In this document: positions 45,613-54,424 of the stretch, one piece after another
How positions within the stretch are numbered: the stretch's first letter is position 1
Layout of the letters: each line of letters begins with the position of its first letter
NCBI GenBank assembly: GCA_902783375.1
Contig: CACZQN010000011.1
Span: forward strand, 1-64,000
Reading direction: 5' to 3'
Origin: an uncultured Lachnospiraceae bacterium
GTDB lineage: Bacteria > Bacillota > Clostridia > Lachnospirales > Lachnospiraceae
DNA length: 64,000 nucleotides
Notes under the pieces: model-generated
The model's input: only the letters and a program-made list of their open reading frames with translations
What the model was told of the DNA's origin: nothing
The model's database searches: none
Position numbers and translations under genes: made by a program

Positions 45613-45712
45613 TTCATCTTGAAGCGAGGATTCCTCGGGAAAAGATGAATTCGCCGCTCCGCCCTCATGAATTTTTCATCTTGGACCTGGGATTCGGCTA
45701 AAAAAAGATGAA
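45613..45712. repeat. Four phased half-sites between tldD and the peptidase C26 gene
   Basis: TTCATCTT (45613), AAGATGAA (45642), TTCATCTT (45675) and AAGATGAA (45705) form two inverted pairs. Start-to-start distances are 29, 33 and 30, the same spacings as in the two large arrays at 46565-46967 and 48993-49525. Confidence 0.8.
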
Positions 45713-45722
45713 TCAGCATCTA

Positions 45723-46439
45723 TCAGCCTTCTGTATTCGTCGATGCTGCTGTTGCTGCTTCTACCAGCCAGTCAAAGATCGGTTTCATCCCATCCTCCAC
45801 CAGTTTTTCCGGGTGCCACTGTGTGGCGAGGACTCTGTCCCCCAGTTCATAACCTTCGATCACACCGTCCGGGCTCATTGCATTCAGCGTAAAGACATCC
45901 GCCAGTTCTTTCACTGCCTGGTGGTGTGTGGAGTTGACCGTCAGTGTCGCTGCTCCTCCGAAGATTTCCGCGAGGTGCGTGCCCGGCACGACATCGACCG
46001 GATGCCTGGTCTCTCCATTCTGGTGCTCGATCTCCACCTCCGGCCGGTCAAAGATATGCTGGTCATGCTTGCCGCCCATCACGACATTCAGGATCTGCTC
46101 CCCGCGGCAGATTGCGAGAATCGGCTTCTCTCCTTTCATGAACCGCTTCGCAAGCAGCATCTCCGTAATGTCCCGTTCTCTCGTCGCCGGAAAACTCTTT
46201 TCATGTGCCGGCTCACCCAGGAATTCTGCATTGATATCCGCCCCGCCGGACAGAATCAGGCCGTCGAATGCTTCATAGATCTGGTCGGCATCTTCCTCGC
46301 TCAACACCGTCCCGGTCAGAAACGCCAGGCCACCTGCCGCCTCAACCGCCCGGAGATAGGTCGGCGCCGGCTGCGCCGGGGCGATATTGCCAGGCGTATA
46401 GGAAGCAACTGCAATTTGGGGTTTTCTCTCTCTGGACAT
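45723..46439 (-). CDS. Class-I glutamine amidotransferase-like hydrolase (peptidase C26)
   Basis: 238 aa with a GGAGG site. The nucleophile Cys lies in AICRGEQILNV (about residue 110), the catalytic His and Glu in ATQWHPE, and NSTHHQAV is the family's binding segment. Members such as PuuD hydrolyse gamma-glutamyl-GABA or other gamma-glutamyl amides. The leader has a 19-bp tandem repeat. The specific substrate is not known. Confidence 0.88.
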   Translation of the reverse strand: MSRERKPQIAVASYTPGNIAPAQPAPTYLRAVEAAGGLAFLTGTVLSEEDADQIYEAFDGLILSGGADINAEFLGEPAHEKSFPATRERDITEMLLAKRFMKGEKPILAICRGEQILNVVMGGKHDQHIFDRPEVEIEHQNGETRHPVDVVPGTHLAEIFGGAATLTVNSTHHQAVKELADVFTLNAMSPDGVIEGYELGDRVLATQWHPEKLVEDGMKPIFDWLVEAATAASTNTEG

Positions 46440-46455
46440 AAAGGCCTCCGTTTCA

Positions 46456-46523
46456 TATCTGTTCTTTTATCTCGTATCTGTCCTTTTATCTCGTGTCTGT
46501 TCTTTTATCTCGTATCTGCTCTT
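46456..46523. repeat. 19-bp tandem repeat in the leader of the peptidase C26 gene
   Basis: Units of the form TATCTGTTCTTTTATCTCG start at 46456, 46475 and 46494, with a partial fourth from 46513. They lie just upstream of the ribosome site on the minus strand. Confidence 0.85.
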
Positions 46524-46564
46524 CCGGACAGCTCCGGCATCTTTTATTGCTCTTTTTCTCTGGT

Positions 46565-46967
46565 AAGATGACATTTCGAGTTCCCCTGAGGCCCCTTTGC
46601 ATCTTTCCTGGAATGTTTCTTCTGGTAAGATGCATTCCCTGGCTCCACATGCATCTTCCCAGGTGCGTTTATCTCCTCAAGATGCATTCTCAAGCATCTT
46701 TGAGGCTCTCATGCATCTTCCCAGGGATTTTCCTTCTGGTAAGATGCATTCTCAGGCTCCGCTTGCATCTTCTCAGGGATTTCCCTTCTGGTAAGATGCA
46801 TTCTCAGGCTCCGCTTGCATCTTCTCAGAGATTTTCCTTCTGGCAAGATGCATTCCCCGGCTCCACATGCATCTTCCCAGCAGCGTTTATCTCCTCAAGA
46901 TGCATTCTCAAGCATCTTTGAGGCTCCGCTTGCATCTTCCTGGAGATCTCCCTTCTTGTAAGATGAA
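46565..46967. repeat. Phased AAGATGCA/TGCATCTT array 1
   Basis: AAGATGCA-type half-sites start at 46627, 46679, 46741, 46793, 46845, 46897, with variants at 46565 and 46960. Inverted partners start at 46650, 46712, 46764, 46816, 46868 and 46931. Within pairs the distance is 23 (simple 52-bp unit) or 33-34 (62-bp units, with an extra GCATCTT), and from partner to next half-site it is 29 almost throughout. Confidence 0.9.
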
Positions 46968-47030
46968 TTTCATGACTCATCTCCACTAACAAGGTGCTTA
47001 TTTATTATACTAGTTGGCAAAAACGCAGTC

Positions 47031-47084
47031 AAGGTATCCGGTTAGCGTAAGACATCTGCAGATGTCTTACGCTAACCGGATACC
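47031..47084. repeat. 54-bp perfect palindrome
   Basis: Two 27-bp arms (47031-47057 and 47058-47084) are exact reverse complements with no loop; the centre is CTGCAG. On the minus strand a GTTTTTG follows about 15 nt later, so it could also act as a terminator for the nuclease-like gene that ends 13 nt upstream. Confidence 0.95.
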
Positions 47085-47096
47085 TGTCTGGTCTTT

Positions 47097-48041
47097 TCAG
47101 AGCAGATATTTCTCGAGTAACCTGCGGACGAGCTGCGGACGAAGTGGCTGTCTGTCGCTTTCGAAGGTAAACAGCAGGTTTTCACCTGGGAAGATTCTGT
47201 TTTCTTCATACAGGAACAGGCGCCAGACAAAATCAGCGCAGTACTGGGGATCATCCAGCCTCCCGAGATGTTCCAGATAATACTCTTTTCTCTCTTTACG
47301 ATTCAGCACCGTAAAATCAGGATGAATTGTTTCGCCGGAAAGGTAGATCGGACATTCATATCGATATGGAATTCCCATATGGTACATCATATCCGCTATG
47401 ATCATCTCAGATTTCGAGCGAACCAGTTCGCCTCTCTCCGTTTGAAACGTAGGCATCCCATCCGGAATCCCTTTGGTCTGATACTCCTGTTCAGACCATT
47501 TCCTGGCAAATTCTTCGTCAGAAAGTCTGATGGGCGCGATTAATGCTTTCCTCTCTTCGCTCAGATGATCATAGATTTTTTCAGGAGCACCAACGGAATC
47601 GGTCTTCAGAAGTTTCAGAAGCTTCTCTTGTTCACTTTTTGCAGCTTTCAGTACCTGAAGGATATAGTCTTTTTGCGCAAGTTCCCTGGCAATCTCACCT
47701 TGATTCTTTTTGAGATAGCTTCCATCCGGATCCCCGGAATCCTGTACGAGGTAATATTGCGTTCTATTTTTCGAAGTACTGATCCGGAGTCTCCCGCTCC
47801 TGCCAAGCACCGATGAACGCTCCAGATAACTGATCATCTCTTTCAGTTCAGCAATTCTCAGCATTATTGTTCTTTTGATATCAACCATCTTGTGCACACT
47901 CCTATCCAATGAATTGGATATCACAGTTTCAATAACTTCTCCTTTTCTCATTCGTTTTCCCTGCGACGGCATCTTCAGGGAGCGATTTCTTTTTGTCGAA
48001 ATGACTTTCTGACCCGGCATCTTCAGATCGACAAACTGCAT
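47097..48041 (-). CDS. Nuclease-like hypothetical protein
   Basis: 314 aa from the ATG at 48041, with GGAG 9 nt upstream. A basic N-terminus is followed by a coiled-coil-like helical region (about residues 50-165). The C-terminal 120 residues carry a PD-(D/E)XK-like pattern: RSKSEMIIADMM (Glu), ETIHPDFTVL (Asp) and EYYLEHLGRLDD, then LLFTFESDRQPL. The usual Lys of E-x-K is replaced by His in EHLG, so activity is uncertain. The layout is common in Clostridia, but no biological role is known to me. Confidence 0.65.
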   Translation of the reverse strand: MQFVDLKMPGQKVISTKRNRSLKMPSQGKRMRKGEVIETVISNSLDRSVHKMVDIKRTIMLRIAELKEMISYLERSSVLGRSGRLRISTSKNRTQYYLVQDSGDPDGSYLKKNQGEIARELAQKDYILQVLKAAKSEQEKLLKLLKTDSVGAPEKIYDHLSEERKALIAPIRLSDEEFARKWSEQEYQTKGIPDGMPTFQTERGELVRSKSEMIIADMMYHMGIPYRYECPIYLSGETIHPDFTVLNRKERKEYYLEHLGRLDDPQYCADFVWRLFLYEENRIFPGENLLFTFESDRQPLRPQLVRRLLEKYLL

Positions 48042-48104
48042 CTTTGTCGTCTCCTATCTGAGCCCATTATGCAGAAAATCCATTTCCCCTCTAAAAGCAC
48101 GGAT

Positions 48105-48134
48105 GGCGCCCTGACTATGTCAGGACGCCATTTC
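48105..48134 (-). terminator. Terminator of the beta-phosphoglucomutase gene
   Basis: ATGGCGCCCTGAC pairs with GTCAGGACGCCAT across a TAT loop with one mismatch. On the minus strand a GCTTTTAG follows 6 nt later. Confidence 0.6.
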
Positions 48135-48204
48135 ATGCGTTTTATAACAGCTTTCAGCAGTCAAAAGCTGCATTTTTTAAATCAAGATCTCCACGATCAC
48201 TGCA

Positions 48205-48858
48205 TTACCCGATCTTCGCGACGATCTCTTCGATCGGCATTGCGAAGAGGCCCGGGATGTGGATCTCAGCGCCAGGAAGGTTCTCCGGGAGGCCAATACC
48301 AACGGCCTTCATGCCACCGTTGTGTGCTGCTTCGATGCCTGCAAGGGCGTCTTCGAAGACGATGCACTCATCATAGGAGAAGCCCATCTCATCCGCGCCG
48401 CGGGTGAAGACTTCCGGATCCGGCTTCGGCTTGGAAACCTTTGTGCCATCGATCAGGACATCGAAAAGCGGTGTGATCTCAAGCTTGTCAAGAATCAGCG
48501 GAGCATTCTTGCTGGCGGAGCCAAGCGCAAGCTTGTAGCCCTGCTCTCTTGCATGTGTCAGGAACTCAACAACACCCGGAAGGATCTCGTCCTTGGTCAG
48601 CTTGTTAATGTAGCCGACATAGACATCATTCTTCTTTGCGCAGTAGAATTCTTTCTCTTCATCGCTCATGGTACGGCCGCCGATCTCAAGAATGATCTCG
48701 AAAGAACGGGTACGGGAAACACCCTTCAGACGCTCATTGTCCTTCTCATTGAAGTCAATGCCGAGTTCATTTGCAAGATCTTTCCATGCAAGATAGTGAT
48801 ACTTTGCGGTATCGACGATAACGCCGTCCAGGTCGAAAATAAGGCCCTTATAGCTCAT
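48205..48858 (-). CDS. pgmB: Beta-phosphoglucomutase
   Basis: 217 aa with a GGGGG site. The HAD nucleophile motif is IFDLDGVIVDTA (Asp9, Asp11), with SASKNA and SKPKPDPEVF for motifs II and III and VFEDALAGIEAA for the acidic motif IV. The helical cap YLAWKDLANELG is that of beta-PGM. It converts beta-glucose-1-phosphate from disaccharide phosphorolysis to glucose-6-phosphate. It stands alone here, without a maltose phosphorylase. Confidence 0.92.
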   Translation of the reverse strand: MSYKGLIFDLDGVIVDTAKYHYLAWKDLANELGIDFNEKDNERLKGVSRTRSFEIILEIGGRTMSDEEKEFYCAKKNDVYVGYINKLTKDEILPGVVEFLTHAREQGYKLALGSASKNAPLILDKLEITPLFDVLIDGTKVSKPKPDPEVFTRGADEMGFSYDECIVFEDALAGIEAAHNGGMKAVGIGLPENLPGAEIHIPGLFAMPIEEIVAKIG

Positions 48859-48900
48859 GTTGTAAATCCCCCTTTACATGAATGAATTACACCGGTACCA

Positions 48901-48960
48901 GCCAGGCCATGCAATCTTAGATCGTTGGCAGCCAGACCACGCAATCTCTCATCGCTGACA
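48901..48960. repeat. Degenerate 30-bp tandem duplication
   Basis: Two 30-bp units (48901-48930 and 48931-48960), both with GCCAG(G/A)CCA(T/C)GCAATCT at the start and ending TG(G/A)CA, share roughly 80 percent of positions. Confidence 0.7.
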
Positions 48961-48992
48961 GTCCGGCCGGATCCCGGAAAAGTTCTTTTGTT

Positions 48993-49525
48993 TTCATCTT
49001 ATTATCGAATTCTCTCGATTCAAGATGACTGGATTATGACGATGGCGTTGTGAATTCATCTTTTCTCTTCTTTTCTTTGACGTAAGATGAATTCCCGGCT
49101 GCGTTGACAGATTCTTTTCATCTTTTCTCTTCGCTTTTCCGACACAAGATGAATTCCCGGCTGCTCCGGCAACTTCTTTGCATCTTTTATCTTCGCTTTT
49201 CCGACGGAAGATGCATTCCCAGCTGCTCCGGCAACTTCTTTGCATCTTTTATCCTCGTTATCCCGATGCAAGATGCATTCCCGCCTGCTCTGGCAACTTC
49301 TTTGCATCTTTTATCTTCGTTATCCCGACACAAGATGCATTCCCGCCTGCTCTGGCAACTTCTTTGCATCTTTTATCCTCGTTATCTCGATGCAAGATGC
49401 ATTCCCGCCTGCTCTGGCAACTTCTTTGCATCTTTTATCTTCGTTATCCTGACGCAAGATGCATTCCCGCCTGCTCTGGCAACTTCTTTGCATCTTTTAT
49501 CTTCGTTATCCCGACGCAAGATGCA
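48993..49525. repeat. Phased AAGATGMA/TKCATCTT array 2, 62-bp period
   Basis: Half-sites start at 48993 (inverted), 49022, 49055 (inverted), 49084, 49117 (inverted), 49146, then every 62 bp through 49208, 49270, 49332, 49394, 49456 and 49518. Inverted partners lie 33 bp after each. Distances alternate 29 and 33 without exception. Outer units read GAATTC next to the half-site, inner units GCATTC, so the array grew from the middle. Confidence 0.92.
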
Positions 49526-49604
49526 TTCCCGGCTGCGCAGCCAGCTTCTGCGCGATCAGCTTCTGCTCGCCCAGCGCCTGAGGCCGCCAATGACTAAATC
49601 AATC

Positions 49605-51596
49605 TTACAGTACACTCTTCACTGCGTCGATGACGGCTTCCTTGGTGATGCCGAACTTCTCGAAGAGGACTGCTGCCGGTGCGGATGCGCCGAAGCCCTT
49701 CATGGAGACGGTTGTGCCGTCGAGGCCGACATACTTGCCCCAGCCGAAGTCGCAAAGTGCCTCGACTGCGACTCTTGCGCGGCAGGCCTTCGGAAGGATG
49801 CTCTCCTTGTATTCAGCGGACTGTGCCTCGAAGATGTCCATACATGGCATGGAGACCACGCGGATGTCGACGCCTTCACCTGCAAGGGCTTCCTTCGCAG
49901 CGATACCAAGCTGAACCTCAGAACCGGTTGCCATGATGATTGCATCCGGGATTTCCTTCTCGGAATCTGCGACGATGTAGCCACCCTTCAGGGCTTCCTT
50001 GGAGGAGCCTGCAAGCTGCGGCAGGTTCTGACGAGTCAGGACGATCGCAGTCGGTGTATTCTTCGAAGTAACAGCACTGTACCATGCAGCGATGGTCTCG
50101 GTCGCATCTGCCGGACGGAAGACATTGAAGTTCGGCATTGCGCGGAACTCAGCGAGCTGCTCGATCGGCTCATGGGTCGGGCCATCCTCGCCGACACCGA
50201 TGGAGTCGTGTGTCAGGACGTAAGTGAGCGGCAGACCCATCAGGGAAGCAAGTCTTGCCATCGGCTTTACATAGTCACTGAAAACAAAGAAGGTGGAAAC
50301 ATACGGAATCACGCCGCCGTGCAGGGCAAGACCGTTGCCGATACCTGCCATCGCCAGCTCACGGATGCCGAAGTGCAGGTTCTGGCCTGCATAATTCTCC
50401 TTCGAGAAATCGCCCTTATCCTTCATGTTGGTCTTGGTGGACGGTGCAAGGTCAGCAGCACCACCGAACATACCCGGAAGGATATTCGCAAGACGGTTGA
50501 TCACCTGTCCGGAGAGATTTCTGGTTGCTTCCGGCTTCTCGTCGTAGCTCCAGAAAGCCTCATCGTCGATCAGCTTCTCGGCAGCATTCTTATCGAAATA
50601 CTGATCCCACAGTTCCTTCATCTCCGGGAACTTCTCACAGTACTCAGTAAACAGTGCGCACCATGCCTCCTCAGCCTTCGCACCACGCTCAGCCTTCTCA
50701 GCATAATTTGCATAAACCTCATCCGGTACATAGAAGGAAACCTCAGGATCAAAACCAAGATTCTCCTTGAGTGCCTTAACATTCTCAACACCGAGCGGCT
50801 CACCGTGTGCAGAAGCCTTTCCTTCCTTTGCCGGGCAGCCGAAGCCGATCTTCGTCTTCACTTCGATCATGGTCGGTCTTGTGGTATCCGCCTTTGCAGC
50901 TTCAATCGCGGCACCGATCTCATCGAGATCATTGCCATCTTCGACCAGAAGTGTCTGGAAGCCGAAAGCTTCAAAGCGCTTTCTCACATCCTCGCGGAAA
51001 GCAATGTTTGTATTTCCTTCGATGGAAATGTTGTTCGAATCGTACAGGACAATCAGCTTGGAAAGGCCCAGTGTTCCAGCCAGGGAGAATGCCTCGTAGG
51101 AGATACCCTCCATCATGCAGCCGTCACCACCGAGAACGTAGGTGTAGTGATCAACAACCGGATAACCTTCTTTGTTGAAAACCGCAGCCAGATGTGCCTC
51201 AGCCATCGCCATACCGACAGCCATCGCCATACCTGCGCCGAGCGGGCCGGTCGAAGCCTCTACGCCAGGTGTTACGCCATACTCCGGATGGCCAGGCGTC
51301 TTCGACCCCCACTGTCTGAACTGCTTCATGTCCTCCATGGTCACGCCATAGTTAAACAGATGCAGCAGGGAGTACAGAAGTGTCGAGCCATGTCCGCCGG
51401 ACAGGATGAACCGGTCACGGTTCGGCCATGCAGGATCCTTCGGATTGTGATTCATGTGATTCGCCCAGAGCTCGTAAGCCATCGCTGCCGAGCCGAGCGG
51501 GAGTCCCGGATGACCGGAATTTGCCTTCTGGACAGCATCAGCAGCCAGAACACGAATCGCATTGACAGAAGTTGTTTCAATTGGTGTGTGTGCCAT
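49605..51596 (-). CDS. tkt: Transketolase
   Basis: 663 aa with a perfect AAAGGAGG site. The TPP-binding motif is [15 protein letters not shown], the second domain has [18 protein letters not shown] with the catalytic His, and [16 protein letters not shown] closes the C-terminal domain. It moves two-carbon units between pentose and hexose phosphates, the non-oxidative pentose pathway, and links xylose from the xyloside locus to glycolysis. Codon use is biased as for a highly expressed enzyme. Confidence 0.95.
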   Translation of the reverse strand: MAHTPIETTSVNAIRVLAADAVQKANSGHPGLPLGSAAMAYELWANHMNHNPKDPAWPNRDRFILSGGHGSTLLYSLLHLFNYGVTMEDMKQFRQWGSKTPGHPEYGVTPGVEASTGPLGAGMAMAVGMAMAEAHLAAVFNKEGYPVVDHYTYVLGGDGCMMEGISYEAFSLAGTLGLSKLIVLYDSNNISIEGNTNIAFREDVRKRFEAFGFQTLLVEDGNDLDEIGAAIEAAKADTTRPTMIEVKTKIGFGCPAKEGKASAHGEPLGVENVKALKENLGFDPEVSFYVPDEVYANYAEKAERGAKAEEAWCALFTEYCEKFPEMKELWDQYFDKNAAEKLIDDEAFWSYDEKPEATRNLSGQVINRLANILPGMFGGAADLAPSTKTNMKDKGDFSKENYAGQNLHFGIRELAMAGIGNGLALHGGVIPYVSTFFVFSDYVKPMARLASLMGLPLTYVLTHDSIGVGEDGPTHEPIEQLAEFRAMPNFNVFRPADATETIAAWYSAVTSKNTPTAIVLTRQNLPQLAGSSKEALKGGYIVADSEKEIPDAIIMATGSEVQLGIAAKEALAGEGVDIRVVSMPCMDIFEAQSAEYKESILPKACRARVAVEALCDFGWGKYVGLDGTTVSMKGFGASAPAAVLFEKFGITKEAVIDAVKSVL

Positions 51597-51719
51597 ATAT
51601 TCCTCCTTTAGATGCCATGTATCAGATCTATGCTTCTATTCCGCATTGACATCAAATACACTATTTTCACTTGTGTAAACAAATACCCTGGATGTTTCAG
51701 AAGTCATTTGCCGTTATCG

Positions 51720-52343
51720 TCATTCCTCCCGGTTCGCGATCAGTTCTTTCGCATACGGCAGTGTCAGGATCCAGTCGCAGAGTGTGTGCCACTCCTGCAG
51801 CTTATGATTCCTTCTTGCATAGTAGATATTTGTCAGCGTCTCATAATTGAGTGTGCAGGTCCGCATCTGGTTGTAACTCGACGGCAGCAGCTGAATCATA
51901 TCATACCAGTCCTGCTTGTCCTTCGTCTCAAGATATCTCTGCCTTACCTGCTCCATATAGCCGATGTAGTTCAGGAATACCGCGCGGGATGCTTCACTCA
52001 TATGATCCGTTGAGAAATCGCTTTCTTCAAACGCCTTTGCCTGGATCTTGTGCATGGTGCTGGTGGAGTTCGCGACCGTCGCCACCTTATAGGTATCATA
52101 CTCTTTCCACCAGTAAAGCGGTGCGGTGATATCGACGGAGACGAAGATCTGACGGATGAATTTCCGGTGATCACTTCCGGCGCGTGCAAGCCGCATCGCC
52201 AGATCGAGGTCATTCGGTCCCAGGACATACTGATGGTCCTCATCATAATAGCTGTCGCTCCTCGCCCAGCTGTTCAGCGGATTCCTGGCACCGCGCATGG
52301 CATTCTCCAGGTTCATCACAGCGGTCCGTTCCAGTTTGATCAT
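51720..52343 (-). CDS. Hypothetical protein with ThyX-like features
   Basis: 207 aa from the ATG at 52343, with GGAGAGGAG upstream; a frame to 52400 lacks a site. The sequence DLAMRLARAGSDHRKFIRQIFVSVD and PLYWWKEYDTYKVATVANSTSTMHK resembles a distant relative of flavin-dependent thymidylate synthase (ThyX), but the RHRxxS core is not intact. Proteins of this sort occur in Clostridia and their phages. I cannot assign a function. Confidence 0.6.
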   Translation of the reverse strand: MIKLERTAVMNLENAMRGARNPLNSWARSDSYYDEDHQYVLGPNDLDLAMRLARAGSDHRKFIRQIFVSVDITAPLYWWKEYDTYKVATVANSTSTMHKIQAKAFEESDFSTDHMSEASRAVFLNYIGYMEQVRQRYLETKDKQDWYDMIQLLPSSYNQMRTCTLNYETLTNIYYARRNHKLQEWHTLCDWILTLPYAKELIANREE

Positions 52344-52451
52344 ATCGTTCTCCTCTCCGTCTGCACGCTTTCGTAAGCTTCGAAATACGCAGACTCCCAC
52401 TACACATCATAACACAGCTGACGGATGATTTCCACAAAGAAATTCACCGTT

Positions 52452-54275
52452 TTACTCGATGGCGTCAAGCGCTTTCCACTCCTCCGGCTGCATCCGTTCA
52501 TTCGCAGCAATCACATTCTCGAGCACACGCCGGAAGCCGCTCATCGTCGCCGCAGCGAAGACGTTCATGTCCGAGGAAAGGACGAAGCGCATCGCGGTCT
52601 GCGGCACACTGAGAGCATGCTCTGCCGCATATCGTTCTGCTGCGGCAAGCCGCCGCATATTGTCCTCCGACAGATATCCCTTTGTGGCAAATGGATCGAG
52701 GACCTTCTTTGCTGCGTCGTAGTCAAAGCTCCGGAACTTCCCGCTCATAAAGCCGCGGCCGAGGCTCGAATAGGCGATCACAGGCATCTGGTTCGCCGTA
52801 TACCACGCCCTTGCTTCTGCATTCTCAGGGCCTGCGATCGTCACACACTCCCCACCCCATGGATCATCAACCTGCCGTGTCAGGCCATAGTTCGGGCTCG
52901 AAACCGTAAACCCGGTGAGACCGTGTGCCTCCGCATAGGCATTCGCCTCCATGATCCGTGTATGCGTCCAGTTCGATACGCCGAACACCCGGATCTTTCC
53001 GGCGGCTTTCGCTTCATTCAGCGTCTCGATGAACTCGCTGACCGGTGTCTTCGGATCATCACGGTGCAGCAGGAAGATGTCGATATAGGATGTCTGCAGT
53101 TTCTCAAGGCTCATCGCCAATTCTTCTTCGATAACCTTCCGGTCGATATGGACCGACCCGCCGGGGCCTGCGTTGCCGCACTTCGTCAGCACCACCACGT
53201 CCTCACGGTTATCTCTGGCCTTCATCCACTTGCCGAGCGTCTCCTCCGCATTTCCATATCCTCTTGCACAGTCGATCGCGTTGATCCCGAACGCCATGGC
53301 GAGATCAAAGAGAATCTCCGCGTTGGCCCCCATCATCATCGGCATGGCTGCCGTCCCGAAGAAGATCCGCGACACTTTCTTCGTGAGGCCCGGGAAATCA
53401 CTCTGCGGGCAGTGGAGGAATGTCTTCTTTTCCATCGCGGTAATCACATCAAGGTATGTCCGCACGCAGGAAATATGTGCCGCTCCATGGGAATCCGCAG
53501 GTGCCGCATACTCGACCGCATAGGTTCCGTCATAGCCATCCACAAGACTTCTCCGGATCAGTTCCTCCATCGGGATCACCCCGCTGCCGGTGAGCACGGC
53601 CTTGATCGCCTGCCCGTTCACACACTTCTCCCCATCCGGGAAATCCCCGATCCGTACCTCTTTCAGATGGAAGCGGGAAATCCGGTCCTTCAGCAGTTCA
53701 TAGGCCGCCAGCTCATCTGCATGGACATCTGCCACCCGGAAGTTCCCGGTATCAAAGGCCAGGCCGAGCCCCGGAACCGCATCGAGCACCCACCTCACGT
53801 CCTCCACAGCAGCCAGCGGCTTCATGGCGTGCGGTGTATTTTCAAAGATGACCTGAATACCCTCCGGTTCCGTCAGAGCGACTGCCTTACGGAAATGTTC
53901 CGCTGTCAGACGGAGGATCTCTTCTTTGCCAAGCTTCCTGCACACTTCCTGGTCCGCCGCATCATTGGCACCAGGAACGATCATCAGGTACTTTGCACCT
54001 GCTTTCTTTGCAAGTGCCAGTGCATTCCGGATCCCACCCTCGACCTGGTCCGGCGCGGTATAAAACGGCAGGCCGGTGATCAGGCAGCCGAGACGGATGC
54101 CGTACTTCTGCAGGGCAGCGAGAAGCGCATCCTCTCCATAGAGCCGGAACTCAAATTCCATGATATCCGCTTCCTCATAGCCGCCCTCTTTGATAATTCT
54201 CGCAAGCAGATCCGCGTCGATGGTCTTAACGAAGCCATCCCGCATCATCGAAAAAGTCATCAGCGAAGTCTTCAT
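52452..54275 (-). CDS. Fusion of TIM-barrel sugar isomerase/epimerase and aldo/keto reductase
   Basis: 607 aa. Residues 1-280 form a xylose-isomerase-like barrel with EFEFRLYG, VIFENTPHAMK, LAFDTGNFRVAD, SRFHLKEVRIGD and TYAVEYAA giving the metal residues. Residues 300-607 form an aldo/keto reductase with the tetrad Asp (INAIDCARGYG), Tyr in the same motif, Lys (VLTKCGN) and His (LLHRDDP). Both domains appear complete and neither has a signal peptide. The two activities could oxidise or reduce and then isomerise one sugar in succession. AAGGAAAGGAAAC precedes the ATG. Confidence 0.88.
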   Translation of the reverse strand: MKTSLMTFSMMRDGFVKTIDADLLARIIKEGGYEEADIMEFEFRLYGEDALLAALQKYGIRLGCLITGLPFYTAPDQVEGGIRNALALAKKAGAKYLMIVPGANDAADQEVCRKLGKEEILRLTAEHFRKAVALTEPEGIQVIFENTPHAMKPLAAVEDVRWVLDAVPGLGLAFDTGNFRVADVHADELAAYELLKDRISRFHLKEVRIGDFPDGEKCVNGQAIKAVLTGSGVIPMEELIRRSLVDGYDGTYAVEYAAPADSHGAAHISCVRTYLDVITAMEKKTFLHCPQSDFPGLTKKVSRIFFGTAAMPMMMGANAEILFDLAMAFGINAIDCARGYGNAEETLGKWMKARDNREDVVVLTKCGNAGPGGSVHIDRKVIEEELAMSLEKLQTSYIDIFLLHRDDPKTPVSEFIETLNEAKAAGKIRVFGVSNWTHTRIMEANAYAEAHGLTGFTVSSPNYGLTRQVDDPWGGECVTIAGPENAEARAWYTANQMPVIAYSSLGRGFMSGKFRSFDYDAAKKVLDPFATKGYLSEDNMRRLAAAERYAAEHALSVPQTAMRFVLSSDMNVFAAATMSGFRRVLENVIAANERMQPEEWKALDAIE

Positions 54276-54348
54276 GATTCTGTTTCCTTTCCTTCACAAA
54301 AATCACATGCCACATCATATTATAGTACGAAGAAATCCCGCCTGCAAT

Positions 54349-54395
54349 CAAAAAACACGGCTGCAGGCCGGAAACCGGTGCAGCCGTGTTTTTCC
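54349..54395 (-). terminator. Terminator of the second carboxylesterase gene
   Basis: A 15-bp stem (AACACGGCTGCA with TGCAGCCGTGTT plus inner GCC/GGT pairs) has T-runs on both sides. It lies between the esterase stop (54425) and the fusion gene start. Confidence 0.85.
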
Positions 54396-54424
54396 TATCT
54401 TAGAGTACTATCATCGTTCAGAAA

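Larger units (their letters stand above)
46440..47096. other. 657-bp non-coding region with three repeat systems
   Basis: It holds, in order, the 19-bp tandem repeat (46456-46523), the phased half-site array 1 (46565-46967) and the 54-bp perfect palindrome (47031-47084). No gene is supported; the open frames across it do not keep phase with the 52-bp unit. Confidence 0.7.
48859..49604. other. 746-bp non-coding region with two repeat systems
   Basis: It holds the 30-bp duplication at 48901-48960 and half-site array 2 at 48993-49525. No gene is supported. The 62-bp period is not a multiple of three, so the long open frames across it are accidental. Confidence 0.7.

Noticed and set aside
48993-49525. 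CRISPR array
   Set aside because: The whole 62-bp unit is repeated, including the spacers, there are no unique spacers, and no cas genes are in the window.
45613-49525. Integron attC sites or iterons of a plasmid origin
   Set aside because: There is no integrase or replication protein gene, and the gene content is that of an ordinary chromosome. The half-site arrays are reported as an open question instead.
49104-51611. 835-codon plus-strand frame running through half-site array 2 and the transketolase gene
   Set aside because: It is antisense to transketolase and passes through a 62-bp repeat whose period is not a multiple of three.
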